64,000 nucleotides of DNA from Streptomyces sp. NBC_00377 (GCF_036075115.1 NZ_CP107958.1:2914001-2978000); one strand, 5' to 3'; numbered from the stretch's first letter, positions 1 through 9,969 are shown. The notes: generated from the sequence alone by a model not told the origin. Numbers and translations: made by a program.

Positions 1-2305
<2,305 letters not shown>

Positions 2306-2690
2306 GGAACGTCCCTCTGATCTCGTGGTCCACTCATGACTTAGATCAGACCGTGAGTCAACTGGCGGCCCGTCACGCCGTCAAGACTTCACGCCGGAAC
2401 TGGTACGACGGCAACACCCGTCCAGGTAAGGGGCGTTGTCCGTTCGACAGATGAACGCGCGACCTCTTGACGCGGGCCGGAAGTCGTCATCTACTCACGC
2501 CTCGACACGCTTCCCGTCCCCCGTCTCCAGAAGGCCGGCGCTCCATGAGGAGACCCACTCGCGTCCGGCGGCTGCTCCGCGCCGGTCTGCTCCCCGGGGC
2601 CGGCCGGCCCTGCCGCGGGGTCCTGCCGCCGACCGCGTGGAGTGCCTCGGCGAGCCGGCGCGCCCGCCGAGGAATCCTGCCGGGCTCCGC
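2306..2690. other. Intergenic region between GH3 and cimA
   Basis: Both flanking genes are on the minus strand, so this region holds the GH3 promoter side and the cimA 3' side. I see the cimA terminator hairpin at 2645-2672 and a 6-bp inverted repeat (TGATCT/AGATCA on the minus strand, ~2330-2360) close to the GH3 start. A plus-strand reading frame starting at 2544 begins like a signal peptide (MRRPTRVRRLLRAGLL) but decays into Arg/Ala/Pro-rich sequence and runs into cimA. I do not call it a gene. Confidence 0.5.
2645..2672 (-). terminator. Probable terminator after cimA
   Basis: CCTCGGCG (2645-2652) and CGCCGAGG (2665-2672) form an 8-bp perfect stem with a 12-base loop, starting 19 bases beyond the cimA stop codon. 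There is no U-run, as is usual for Streptomyces terminators. Confidence 0.5.
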
Positions 2691-4295
2691 CTACTCGGCC
2701 GGTTCCACCTTGGCCCGCAGCAGTCCGTACGTGTAGGCGTCCTCCAGGGCCTGCCAGGACGCGGCGATGACGTTCTCCGCGACGCCCACCGTGGACCATT
2801 CACCCGTGCCGTCGGTCGTGGAGATGAGGACGCGGGTGGTGGACTGGGTGCCGTGCACGCCCTCCAGGATGCGGACCTTGTAGTCGACCAGGTCGAGCTT
2901 GGCCAGCTGGGGGTAGATCTTCTCCAGCGCCACGCGCAGGGCGCGGTCCAGGGCGTTGACCGGTCCGTTGCCCTCCGCCGTCGCCACGATGCGCTCGCCC
3001 TTGGCCCACAGCTTGACCGTGGCCTCGTTGGCGTGGGTGCCGTCGGGGCGGTCCTCGACGATGGCCCGCCAGGACTCGACCTCGAAGTACTTCAGCGGCC
3101 GGCCCTCGACCTCGGCGCGCAGCAGCAGCTCGAAGGAGGCGTCCGCGGCCTCGTAGGTGTAGCCCTTGAGCTCGCGTTCCTTGACCCGCTCCACGACCCG
3201 GCCGACCACTTCACGGTCGCCGCCCAGATCGACGCCCAGCTCCTTGCCCTTGAGCTCGATCGACGCGCGTCCGGCCATGTCCGACACCAGCATCCGCATG
3301 GTGTTGCCGACCTGCTCGGGGTCGATGTGCTGGTAGAGGTCCGGGTCGACCTTGATGGCCGAGGCGTGCAGGCCGGCTTTGTGCGCGAAGGCCGAGACCC
3401 CGACGTACGGCTGGTGCGTGGACGGCGTCAGGTTGACGACCTCGGCGATCGCGTGGGAGATACGGGTCATCTCCCGCAGCCGGCCCTCGGGCAGGACCTT
3501 CTTGCCGTACTTCAGCTCCAGCGCCGCGACCACCGGGAACAGGTTCGCGTTGCCGACCCGCTCGCCGTAGCCGTTCGCCGTGCACTGGACGTGCGTGGCG
3601 CCGGCGTCCACCGCGGCGAGGGTGTTGGCGACCGCGCAGCCGGTGTCGTCCTGGGTGTGGATGCCGAGCCGGGCGCCGGTGTCGGCGAGGACCGTGGAGA
3701 CGACCGCCTGGATCTGGGCGGGGAGCATGCCGCCGTTGGTGTCGCAGAGGACGACCACGTCCGCCCCCGCCTCGGCGGCGGCCCGGACCACCGCCTTCGC
3801 GTACTCGGGGTTGGCGCGGTAGCCGTCGAAGAAGTGCTCGCAGTCGACGAAGACCCGGCGGCCCTGTGCCTTGAGGAAGGACACCGTGTCGCTCACCATC
3901 GCCAGGTTCTCGTCCAGCGTCGTGCGCAGGGCCAGCTCGACATGCCGGTCGTGCGACTTCGCGACCAGGGTGATCACGCCCGCGCCCGACTCCAGCAGCG
4001 CCCTGACCTGCGGGTCCTCCGCGGCCTTCGCGCCCGCCCGACGGGTGGCGCCGAAGGCGACGAGCTGGGCGTGCCGGAAGTCGATCTCCTCCTGGGCGCG
4101 GGCGAAGAACTCGGTGTCCCGCGGGTTGGCGCCGGGCCAGCCGCCCTCGATGAAGCCCACGCCGAAGTCGTCCAGGTGCCGGGCGATGGCCAGCTTGTCG
4201 GCGACGGTGAGGTTGATGCCCTCACGCTGCGCGCCGTCGCGCAGGGTGGTGTCGAAGACGTGGAACGAGTCGTCGGGTTCACTGGTTGCGGTCAT
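2691..4295 (-). CDS. cimA: Citramalate synthase (DRE-TIM family)
   Basis: 534-aa member of the isopropylmalate/citramalate synthase family. It condenses acetyl-CoA with pyruvate (or a related 2-oxoacid) in the cytosol, giving a threonine-independent route to 2-oxobutyrate and isoleucine. The DRE-TIM start motif FDTTLRDGAQREG is at residues 14-26. The second signature GIHTQDDTGCAVAN and the product-binding NGYGERVGNAN follow, and a LeuA-type allosteric domain occupies the C-terminal ~130 residues (TEWSTVG-like region, STTDGTGEWSTVGV). ATG at 4295 is preceded by CAGGAGCC about 10 bases upstream. The frame stays open 86 codons further upstream, but that part is the leader. In relatives the metal-binding signature usually reads HxHxD; here it is HTQDD. 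The length matches CimA rather than LeuA. The choice between citramalate and isopropylmalate activity rests on family resemblance only. Confidence 0.87.
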   Translation of the reverse strand: MTATSEPDDSFHVFDTTLRDGAQREGINLTVADKLAIARHLDDFGVGFIEGGWPGANPRDTEFFARAQEEIDFRHAQLVAFGATRRAGAKAAEDPQVRALLESGAGVITLVAKSHDRHVELALRTTLDENLAMVSDTVSFLKAQGRRVFVDCEHFFDGYRANPEYAKAVVRAAAEAGADVVVLCDTNGGMLPAQIQAVVSTVLADTGARLGIHTQDDTGCAVANTLAAVDAGATHVQCTANGYGERVGNANLFPVVAALELKYGKKVLPEGRLREMTRISHAIAEVVNLTPSTHQPYVGVSAFAHKAGLHASAIKVDPDLYQHIDPEQVGNTMRMLVSDMAGRASIELKGKELGVDLGGDREVVGRVVERVKERELKGYTYEAADASFELLLRAEVEGRPLKYFEVESWRAIVEDRPDGTHANEATVKLWAKGERIVATAEGNGPVNALDRALRVALEKIYPQLAKLDLVDYKVRILEGVHGTQSTTRVLISTTDGTGEWSTVGVAENVIAASWQALEDAYTYGLLRAKVEPAE

Positions 4296-4602
4296 GGTCT
4301 GAAGGCTCCTGTGTCGGATCTCGGTCGTTACCGGAATGACCGGCTCCACCATCCCCCCATGGTCCCTCGCGCTCTCGCTCCCGGCTGTGGGTGGGCCAGA
4401 AAAGCGAAAAACCCCTCGCGGGTGCGAGAGGTCTGCGCGCGGGTCGAGGACGACGATGGCCGCTCGTACCTGGTCGTACGGAGCGGTCACTGCGGACCGG
4501 CGCGCCTGCTGCCAATAATCGTGGCGAACGAGAGCACGGCGGCAGTCTGGCACAGACCGTCCGTCCGCTCACCCTGCGTCTCAGGATGCGAGCAGCGCGC
4601 GC
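4296..4602 (-). promoter_or_regulatory. cimA leader, candidate branched-chain amino acid attenuator
   Basis: This 307-bp gap separates the TetR gene (stop at 4603) from cimA, both on the minus strand. In the frame that leads into cimA without a stop there are four consecutive branched-chain codons, ATC GTC GTC CTC (4446-4457), 15 bases upstream of a strong intrinsic terminator (4407-4431). GTG codons upstream in that frame (for example at the V of SAVTAPYDQ) could start a leader peptide. A GATTAT hexamer near 4515-4520 could be a -10 element. I could not work out a convincing antiterminator, and the hairpin may simply end the upstream operon. Confidence 0.4.
4407..4431 (-). terminator. Intrinsic terminator upstream of cimA
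   Basis: On the minus strand CCTCTCGC (4424-4431) pairs with GCGAGGGG (4412-4419): 8 bp with one G-U pair and a 4-base loop, followed at once by TTTTT. It is one of only two U-tailed hairpins I see in the window; the other is the ilvB attenuator. It either ends the TetR/urease operon or attenuates cimA. Confidence 0.75.
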
Positions 4603-5211
4603 TCACGGGACGGGGAGGAGTCCTTCGTCCAGGAACTCGTGGACGTGCGTGAGGACCTGCTCGCGGCCGGTTCCCCGCAGTCCGATGGCCACGTGGATGG
4701 AGAAGCCGTCGAGGAGGGCGCGCAGCCGGGCCGCGAACCGTTCGGGGTCCACCCGCCGGAACTCGCCCCGTGAGATCCCTTCCGCCAGGAGGGCGGCGAG
4801 GTCGCGGTGCCAGGCGCCCTCGATGGCCGACTGGCGGTCCCTGGCGACCGCGTCGGCGTTCTGCGAGCGGTTCCAGACCTCCAGCCAGAGCGTCCAGTGC
4901 GGGTCGCGGTGGCCGTCGGGGACATACAGGTCGACATAGGCGTCGAGGCGCTCGCGGGCGGGAACGGGGCGGGCCAGCAGCCGGGCCCGCTCGGCGCCGA
5001 GCCGCCCCTCGCTCCACTCCAGGGTGCGCAGCAGGAGCTCGTCCTTGGAGTGGAAGTAGTAGAGGAGATGGCCGCTGCTCATGCCGACCTCGCGGCCGAG
5101 CCCCGCCATGGTGAGCTTCTCCAGACCGCGCTCGGCGATCATCTCCATGGCGGCGGCCAGGACGTCCTCGCGGGGCGGTGCGTTCCTGCGTGCCCGTGCC
5201 GCTCCGGCCAT
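4603..5211 (-). CDS. TetR-family regulator, last gene of urease-like operon
   Basis: 202-aa TetR-type DNA-binding regulator. The N-terminal helix-turn-helix covers residues ~15-60 (LTMAGLGREVGMSSGHLLYYF, the usual TetR recognition region ending in YYFHSKDELL). The rest is a helical ligand-binding domain typical of the C-terminal TetR_C group. ATG at 5211 has GGGGAG 7 bases upstream; the frame extends far upstream but into the neighbouring gene. It lies 31 bases after the agmatine deiminase gene on the same strand, so it is probably the fourth gene of the ureAB-ureC-deiminase operon. I infer that it binds the two related palindromes at 8711-8731 and 8767-8788 and responds to a pathway metabolite such as agmatine or a derivative. 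Confidence 0.85.
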   Translation of the reverse strand: MAGAARARRNAPPREDVLAAAMEMIAERGLEKLTMAGLGREVGMSSGHLLYYFHSKDELLLRTLEWSEGRLGAERARLLARPVPARERLDAYVDLYVPDGHRDPHWTLWLEVWNRSQNADAVARDRQSAIEGAWHRDLAALLAEGISRGEFRRVDPERFAARLRALLDGFSIHVAIGLRGTGREQVLTHVHEFLDEGLLPVP

Positions 5212-5242
5212 GTCCGGCTCCCCTGTGTCTCGTTCCCGGATC

Positions 5243-6310
5243 TCAGACCCTCGGCTGCTGCTGGGTGATGCAGTGGATGCCGCCGCCACCGGAGAAGATC
5301 GTACGGGCGTCCACCAGCGTGACCGTCCGCTCCGGGAACAGGCGGCGAAAAACGCCCGCGGCGAGTTCGTCGCGCGGGTCGTCGAAGCCGCAGAGCACGA
5401 CGCCGCCGTTGCAGAGGTAGTGGTTGATGTAGGAGTAGTCGGCCCAGTGGCCGTCGGCCTCCAGGACGGTCGGGGCGGCGACCTCGACGACCTCCAGCCG
5501 GCGGCCGCGCGCGTCGGTCTGCCCCCGCAGGAGCCCGATGACCTCCTTCGTGACCTCGTGGTCGGGGTGCGCCGGGTCGGGCTGGTGGTGGGCGACGACG
5601 ACCCCGGGGCGGGCGAAGGCGGCCACGATGTCGACGTGGCCGAGGGTGCCGTAGCCCATGGGGGTCCCCCCACGCCGTTCATGCAGCGGGGGAGGGTAGT
5701 CGCCGGTGAGTCCGCGGGGCAGCCAGATCGCCTTGCGGGTGCCGAGCATGGCGTGGATCTCCGCCTCGACGTCCTCCCGCGTCCACCCCGGATTGCGCTC
5801 CGGACCGAGCTGGACCGTCTCGGTCAGCAGGACCGTGCCCTCGCCGTCGACATGGATGGCGCCGCCCTCGTTGACCAGCGTCGAGGCGTACGTCCGCGCC
5901 CCCACCAGGTCGCAGACATACGCGGCGATCTTCGCGTCGTGCTCCCAGCGGGCCCAGTCCTGGGCGCCCCAGCCGTTGAACGTCCAGTCCACGGCCGCGA
6001 GTCGACCGTTCCCGCCGGTGAGGAAGGTGGGTCCGATGTCCCGCATCCAGGCGTCGTCGAGTTCCCGTTCGACCGTGTCGACGTCCGGGCCGAGGAGGGC
6101 GCGGGCGTCCGCCGACTGCCCGGGGCCGCACACCACCGTCACCGGTTCGAAGCGGCGGACCGCGCGGGCGACGGCGGCCCAGGCGGCACGGGAGGCGGCC
6201 AGGTCACCGGGGTCGTCGAAGGTGGGGTTGGGGCCCGGCCAGGCCATCCAGGTGCGCTCGTGCGGAGCCCACTCGGCGGGCATGTGGAAGCCGTCGGCGG
6301 CAGCAGACAT
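5243..6310 (-). CDS. aguA: Agmatine deiminase
   Basis: 355-aa guanidino-group hydrolase of the agmatine/peptidyl-arginine deiminase fold. It converts agmatine to N-carbamoylputrescine and ammonia. Family marks seen: MPAEWAPHERTWMAWP (10-25), WMRDIGPTFL, LGHVDIVAAF with the catalytic His, and near the C-terminus GGGGIHCITQQQP with the nucleophilic Cys. ATG at 6310 lies 9 bases after the ureC stop, so the genes are co-transcribed. About residues 205-218 carry an insertion (PPLHERRGGTPMG) encoded by a palindromic mini-element at 5659-5694, just before the conserved GTLGHVD. No N-carbamoylputrescine amidase (AguB) is present nearby. Confidence 0.88.
   Translation of the reverse strand: MSAAADGFHMPAEWAPHERTWMAWPGPNPTFDDPGDLAASRAAWAAVARAVRRFEPVTVVCGPGQSADARALLGPDVDTVERELDDAWMRDIGPTFLTGGNGRLAAVDWTFNGWGAQDWARWEHDAKIAAYVCDLVGARTYASTLVNEGGAIHVDGEGTVLLTETVQLGPERNPGWTREDVEAEIHAMLGTRKAIWLPRGLTGDYPPPLHERRGGTPMGYGTLGHVDIVAAFARPGVVVAHHQPDPAHPDHEVTKEVIGLLRGQTDARGRRLEVVEVAAPTVLEADGHWADYSYINHYLCNGGVVLCGFDDPRDELAAGVFRRLFPERTVTLVDARTIFSGGGGIHCITQQQPRV
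5659..5694 (-). repeat. Palindromic mini-element inside aguA
   Basis: On the minus strand the element reads CTCCCCC, a 16-base core ending AACGGCGT, then GGGGGGACCCCCA. The C-run and G-run arms can fold into a hairpin. GAACGGCGTGGGGGGACCCC also occurs in the LuxR-type gene (34012-34046), and shorter relatives lie at 33266-33299 and 11628-11652. It is in frame and encodes roughly PPLHERRGGTPMG. Confidence 0.65.
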
Positions 6311-6319
6311 CAGCGGTCC

Positions 6320-7990
6320 TCAGAGGAAGTACAGGCGGTTGAGGGAGACGTACTCGGCCGGCTCGGAGCGCAGCGGCTCGCCGTCGAGGGTGACCAGACC
6401 GGTGTGCCGGTCGACGTCGACCGCTCCGGTACGGGAGTTGAGGCGCAGGTCGGCGGGGCCTATGCCGCGGGTGCCGCGCACGGCGACCCGTCGGCGGCGG
6501 GTGGGCATCGCGTCGCCTCCCTGGTCGAGGGCCGCCCGGGCGACGAAGGCGACCGAGATGTCGGCGGGGGTGGCCCCGTACGCCCCGAACTGCGGTCCGA
6601 GGACGAGGGGTTCGCAGGTGTCGGTGGCGGCATTGGGGTCGCCGACCACGCCGTACGCCGGGAAGCCCGACTTGAGCACGAGCTGCGGTTTGGCGCCGAA
6701 GTACTCGGGGCGCCACAGCACGATGTCGGCGAGCTTGCCGGTCTCGAGGGAGCCGACCTCGTGCGCCAGGCCGTGGGCGATGGCCGGGTTGATGGTCAGC
6801 TTGGCGATGTAGCGCAGGACGCGCTCGTTGTCGTGGTCGTCCGGGGCGCCGAACTCGGCCTTCATCTTCCCGGCCATGGCGAACGTGCGGCGGACCGTCT
6901 CGCCCGCCCGGCCCATGCCCTGCGCGTCGGACGAGGTGATGCCGATCGCGCCCAGGTCGTGCAGAACGTCCTCGGCGCCCATGGTGCCGGCGCGGATGCG
7001 GTCGCGCGCCATGGCGGCGTCGCCCGGCAGGTCGGTCTTCAGGCCGTGGACGGAGACGATCATGCCGTAGTGCTCGGCGACGGCGTCCCGGCCGAAGGGG
7101 AGGGTGGGGTTGGTGGAGGAGCCGATGATGTTCGCGACTCCCGCCATCTTCAGCACGTTCGGCACGTGGCCGCCGCCGCAGCCCTCGATGTGGAAGGCGT
7201 GGATCGTCCGGCCCTCCAGCACCTTCAGGGTGTCCTCGACCGACAGGCACTCGTTCAACCCATCGCTGTGCAGGGCGACTTGGACGTCGTGTTCCTCGGC
7301 GACCCGCAGGGCGGTGTCCAGTGCCCGGGTGTGGGCGCCCATGTCCTCGTGCACCTTGAAGCCCGAGGCGCCGCCTTCGGCCAGCGCTTCCACCAGGGGC
7401 GCGGCGGACGACGACGAACCCCGGCCCAGGAAGCCGATGTTGACGGGCCAGGCGTCGAACGCGTTGAAGGCGTGCCGCAGCGCCCAGGGCGAGTTGACGC
7501 CGACGCCCCACACGGGCCCGAACTCCTGGCCGATGACCGTGGTCACCCCGGAGGCGAGCGATGCCTCCATGATGCGCGGCGACAGCAGATGGACGTGGGT
7601 GTCGACGGCGCCGGCGGTGGCGATCAGTCCCTCGCCGGACACGATGGAGGTGCCCGTGCCGACGACGACGTCGACCCCGTCGAGCGTGTCGGGGTTACCG
7701 GCCCGGCCGATCGCGTGGATCCGGCCCTCCCGGATGCCGATCGACACCTTCCGGATCCCCTGCACGGCGTCGACCACGACGACGTTGCTGATCACGACGT
7801 CGCAGGTGTCGCGGACGGCGGCGGCCTTGAGGTGCAGTCCATCGCGGGCGGTCTTGCCGAAGCCGGCGAGGAACTCGTCGCCGTGCCGCTGGGAGTCCGA
7901 CTCGACGCGGACGACCAGCCCCGAGTCGCCGAGGCGGACGCGGTCGCCGGCCCGGGGGCCGTGGGTGGCGGCGTACTCGTACGGGTTCAT
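6320..7990 (-). CDS. ureC: Atypical urease alpha-subunit paralogue
   Basis: 556-aa metal-dependent amidohydrolase of the UreC family; canonical UreC is about 570 aa. All nickel-centre residues are present: HVH in TAGAVDTHVHLLSP (~134-136), the carbamylated Lys and nearby His in GFKVHEDMG, His in VALHSDGLNE, His in FHIEGCGGGH, and Asp in ITSSDAQGMG. The mobile flap, MVCHHL in canonical urease, reads IVSVHGL. The catalytic His is kept, but the flap Cys is Val and the following His is Gly. The usual TEALAGEG becomes TSIVSGEG. The gene starts inside the ureAB stop (ATGA overlap) and is followed 9 bases later by agmatine deiminase. No ureE/F/G/D genes are seen. It may be a urease or may act on a substituted urea; the context favours the latter. 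Confidence 0.87.
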   Translation of the reverse strand: MNPYEYAATHGPRAGDRVRLGDSGLVVRVESDSQRHGDEFLAGFGKTARDGLHLKAAAVRDTCDVVISNVVVVDAVQGIRKVSIGIREGRIHAIGRAGNPDTLDGVDVVVGTGTSIVSGEGLIATAGAVDTHVHLLSPRIMEASLASGVTTVIGQEFGPVWGVGVNSPWALRHAFNAFDAWPVNIGFLGRGSSSSAAPLVEALAEGGASGFKVHEDMGAHTRALDTALRVAEEHDVQVALHSDGLNECLSVEDTLKVLEGRTIHAFHIEGCGGGHVPNVLKMAGVANIIGSSTNPTLPFGRDAVAEHYGMIVSVHGLKTDLPGDAAMARDRIRAGTMGAEDVLHDLGAIGITSSDAQGMGRAGETVRRTFAMAGKMKAEFGAPDDHDNERVLRYIAKLTINPAIAHGLAHEVGSLETGKLADIVLWRPEYFGAKPQLVLKSGFPAYGVVGDPNAATDTCEPLVLGPQFGAYGATPADISVAFVARAALDQGGDAMPTRRRRVAVRGTRGIGPADLRLNSRTGAVDVDRHTGLVTLDGEPLRSEPAEYVSLNRLYFL

Positions 7991-8685
7991 CGGGTCGCTC
8001 CCTCTTCTTCCGTCCCGAGGTAGCCGCAGGCGGCGGCCCGGCGCAGGGCCTCCTCCTTCGCCCCCGGCGCGTCGAGCGCCCCGTCGACCAGGCCGGCGAA
8101 GCCGACGGCGATCCGGTCGCCGCCGATCGGCACGAGCCCGACCTCGCGGCTCTCCCCCGGCCCGAAGCGCACGGAGGACCCGGCGGGGACGGCGAGCCGC
8201 ATGCCGTAGGCCCGTCCCCTAGGGAAGTCGAGCCGGGGGTTGGCCTCGAAGAAGTGGAAGTGGGAGGTGACGGAGACGGGCACGCTCGCCGTGTTCGCGA
8301 CCGTCAGCCGGACGGCCGCCTCGGGCTCGGCGTGCCCGGGTCCCGGCAGCAGCGCCCCCGGCGCCCGGTCCCCGAGCGTGCCCCCGGCGATCGGATCACT
8401 GACGACCGCGAGGCGCGAGCCGTCGTCGAAGACGGCCTCGACATGGACCTCGGTGACGATGTCCGCGACGCCGGGCAGGACATCGTCCGGACCGAGGACC
8501 GACCGGGCGCGTTCGATCGCCTCGGCGAGCCGGGCGCCGTCGCGGGCGGCCTCGCAGACCGTGTCCGCGACGATCGCGGTCGCCTCGGGGACGTTCAGCC
8601 GGAGCCCGCGGGCCCGGCGGGCGCGGGCCAGCTCGGCGGCCCCGAAGAGCAGCAGCCGGTCCCGTTCGGTGGGGGTGAGCCGCAC
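7987..8685 (-). CDS. ureAB: Fused urease gamma/beta subunit
   Basis: 232-aa fusion of urease gamma (residues 1-100, MRLTPTERDRLLLFGAAELAR through DVLPGVADIV) and urease beta (~105-215, with FHFFEANPRLDFPR and the GFAGLVDG end region). In urease the gamma and beta chains form the scaffold around the alpha subunit, and fused forms are known in several bacteria. GTG at 8685 has a strong AAGGAGG about 8 bases upstream. The stop overlaps the ureC start by 4 bases, so the two proteins are translationally coupled. It is the first gene of a four-gene operon and the promoter region carries two operator-like palindromes. The C-terminal tail (KEEALRRAAACGYLGTEEEG) is unlike classical UreB. Confidence 0.87.
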   Translation of the reverse strand: MRLTPTERDRLLLFGAAELARARRARGLRLNVPEATAIVADTVCEAARDGARLAEAIERARSVLGPDDVLPGVADIVTEVHVEAVFDDGSRLAVVSDPIAGGTLGDRAPGALLPGPGHAEPEAAVRLTVANTASVPVSVTSHFHFFEANPRLDFPRGRAYGMRLAVPAGSSVRFGPGESREVGLVPIGGDRIAVGFAGLVDGALDAPGAKEEALRRAAACGYLGTEEEGATR

Positions 8686-8710
8686 GACGGGCCCCTCCTT
8701 GCGTTCAGCG

Positions 8711-8731
8711 GTTTAGAGCACCACTCTAAAC
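8711..8731. promoter_or_regulatory. Operator-like palindrome 1 before ureAB
   Basis: GTTTAGAG (8711-8718), 5-base centre CACCA, CTCTAAAC (8724-8731): a perfect 8+8 palindrome 26 bases upstream of the ureAB start. Size and layout suit a TetR dimer; the TetR gene at the end of this operon is the obvious candidate. Confidence 0.6.
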
Positions 8732-8766
8732 GTGGACGACAATGATCCGGAAGGGCCTTGGCAGAC

Positions 8767-8788
8767 TGTTTGAGCAGCACTCCAAACA
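8767..8788. promoter_or_regulatory. Operator-like palindrome 2 before ureAB
   Basis: TGTTTGAG, centre CAGCA, CTCCAAACA: a slightly imperfect copy of the 8711-8731 palindrome with the same GAGCA-CACTC core, 57 bases further upstream. Two similar sites in one promoter suggest cooperative repression or a loop. Confidence 0.5.
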
Positions 8789-8807
8789 TGCCTCACGGCA
8801 ACAGGAA

Positions 8808-8840
8808 GGGCCGCACCGGACGACAAGTCCGGTGCGGCCC
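8808..8840 (-). terminator. Terminator after ilvE
   Basis: GGGCCGCACCGGAC (8808-8821) and GTCCGGTGCGGCCC (8827-8840) form a perfect 14-bp stem with loop GACAA, 40 bases beyond the ilvE stop. It insulates ilvE from the urease-like operon promoter. Confidence 0.85.
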
Positions 8841-8880
8841 CGCCCAGGTGGGCCGCCGGTGTGGGCCGGCGTCGGGCCGG

Positions 8881-9969
8881 TCAGCCCAGCTCGTGCATCC
8901 ACCCGTGCTTGTCCTCGGCCGTGCCGCGCTGGATGTCCAGCAGGGCCCGGCGGAGCTCGCGGGTCACCTCGCCGGGCTCGCCACCCGACTGCTGCCACTC
9001 GCCACCGGTGCGCTTGACCGTGCCGACCGGGGTGATCACCGCGGCGGTCCCGCAGGCGAAGACCTCCTTCAGCGTGCCGTTCTCCGAGTCGCGCTGCCAC
9101 TGCTCGACGGAGACCCGGCCCTCCTCGGCCCGGTAGCCGAGGTCGCGGGCGACGGTGAGGAGGGAGTCGCGGGTGACGCCCTCCAGGATGGAGCCCGTCA
9201 GCGACGGCGTGATGATCTTGTCTTCGTACACGAAGTACAGGTTCATGCCGCCGAGCTCCTCGACCCACTTGCGCTCGACCGCGTCGAGGTAGCAGACCTG
9301 GGCGCAGCCCTGGGCGGCGGCCTCGGCCTGGGCGAGCAGCGAGGCGGCGTAGTTGCCGCCCGTCTTGGCGTCGCCCATGCCACCGGGGACGGCGCGGACG
9401 TGCTCCTCGGAGACCCAGATGGAGACGGGCTTGACGCCGCCCGGGAAGTAGGCGCCGGCCGGTGAGGCGATGACGAGGAACAGGTACTCGTTGGCCGGCT
9501 TGACGCCCAGACCGACCTCGGTCGCGATCATGAAGGGGCGCAGGTAGAGGGACTCCTCGCCGCCGTGCGCCGGCACCCAGTCCTTGTCCTGGCCGACGAG
9601 CGCGTCGCACGCCTCGATGAACGTCTCGACCGGGAGTTCGGGCATGGCGAGGCGGCGGGCGGACCGCTGGAAGCGCTTGGCGTTCTGGTCCGGGCGGAAC
9701 GTGGCGACGGAGCCGTCGGGGCGGCGGTACGCCTTCAGGCCCTCGAAGATCTCCTGCGCGTAGTGCAGGACGTTGGTGGCCGGGTCCAGGGGGATCGGCG
9801 CGTACGGGACGAGCTGGCCGTCGTGCCAGCCGCGGCCCTCGGTCCACTTGATCGTCACCATGTGGTCGGTGAAGTGGCGGCCGAACCCGGGGTTCGCCAG
9901 GATCGCCTGCCGCTCGGCGGCGGTGGTGGGGCTGGCGGAGGGCTTGAGCTCGATCGTGGGCGTCGTCAT
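8881..9969 (-). CDS. ilvE: Branched-chain amino acid aminotransferase
   Basis: 362-aa PLP enzyme of fold type IV that transfers the amino group between glutamate and 2-oxoacids in the last step of leucine, isoleucine and valine synthesis, and the first of their breakdown. Seen: [17 protein letters not shown] near residue 85, the PLP Lys in [27 protein letters not shown], and the [10 protein letters not shown] motif. ATG at 9969 is preceded by AAGGA 9 bases upstream; the in-frame ATG codons further upstream lack such a site. It stands alone between two terminators, next to leuB, so the BCAA genes are neighbours but not one operon. Confidence 0.95.
   Translation of the reverse strand: MTTPTIELKPSASPTTAAERQAILANPGFGRHFTDHMVTIKWTEGRGWHDGQLVPYAPIPLDPATNVLHYAQEIFEGLKAYRRPDGSVATFRPDQNAKRFQRSARRLAMPELPVETFIEACDALVGQDKDWVPAHGGEESLYLRPFMIATEVGLGVKPANEYLFLVIASPAGAYFPGGVKPVSIWVSEEHVRAVPGGMGDAKTGGNYAASLLAQAEAAAQGCAQVCYLDAVERKWVEELGGMNLYFVYEDKIITPSLTGSILEGVTRDSLLTVARDLGYRAEEGRVSVEQWQRDSENGTLKEVFACGTAAVITPVGTVKRTGGEWQQSGGEPGEVTRELRRALLDIQRGTAEDKHGWMHELG

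Noticed and set aside
2467..2736. Plus-strand frame that begins like a signal peptide (MRRPTRVRRLLRAGLL, from 2544)
   Set aside because: Weak ribosome-binding site, no continuation into a domain and overlap with the cimA 3' end. It could be a gene remnant but cannot be supported.
4296..4602. T-box or other riboswitch upstream of cimA
   Set aside because: No T-box antiterminator sequence (TGGNACCGCG-like) or specifier stem could be found; only the terminator and Ile/Val/Leu codons remain.
5081..8023. 980-codon plus-strand open frame opposite aguA and ureC
   Set aside because: Spans two recognised minus-strand genes and gives low-complexity translation; antisense shadow.
6320..8685. Plain canonical urease annotation for the urease-like genes
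   Set aside because: The fused gamma/beta, altered flap, missing accessory genes and agmatine deiminase partner make a normal urease assignment unsafe. I keep the family name but not the function.
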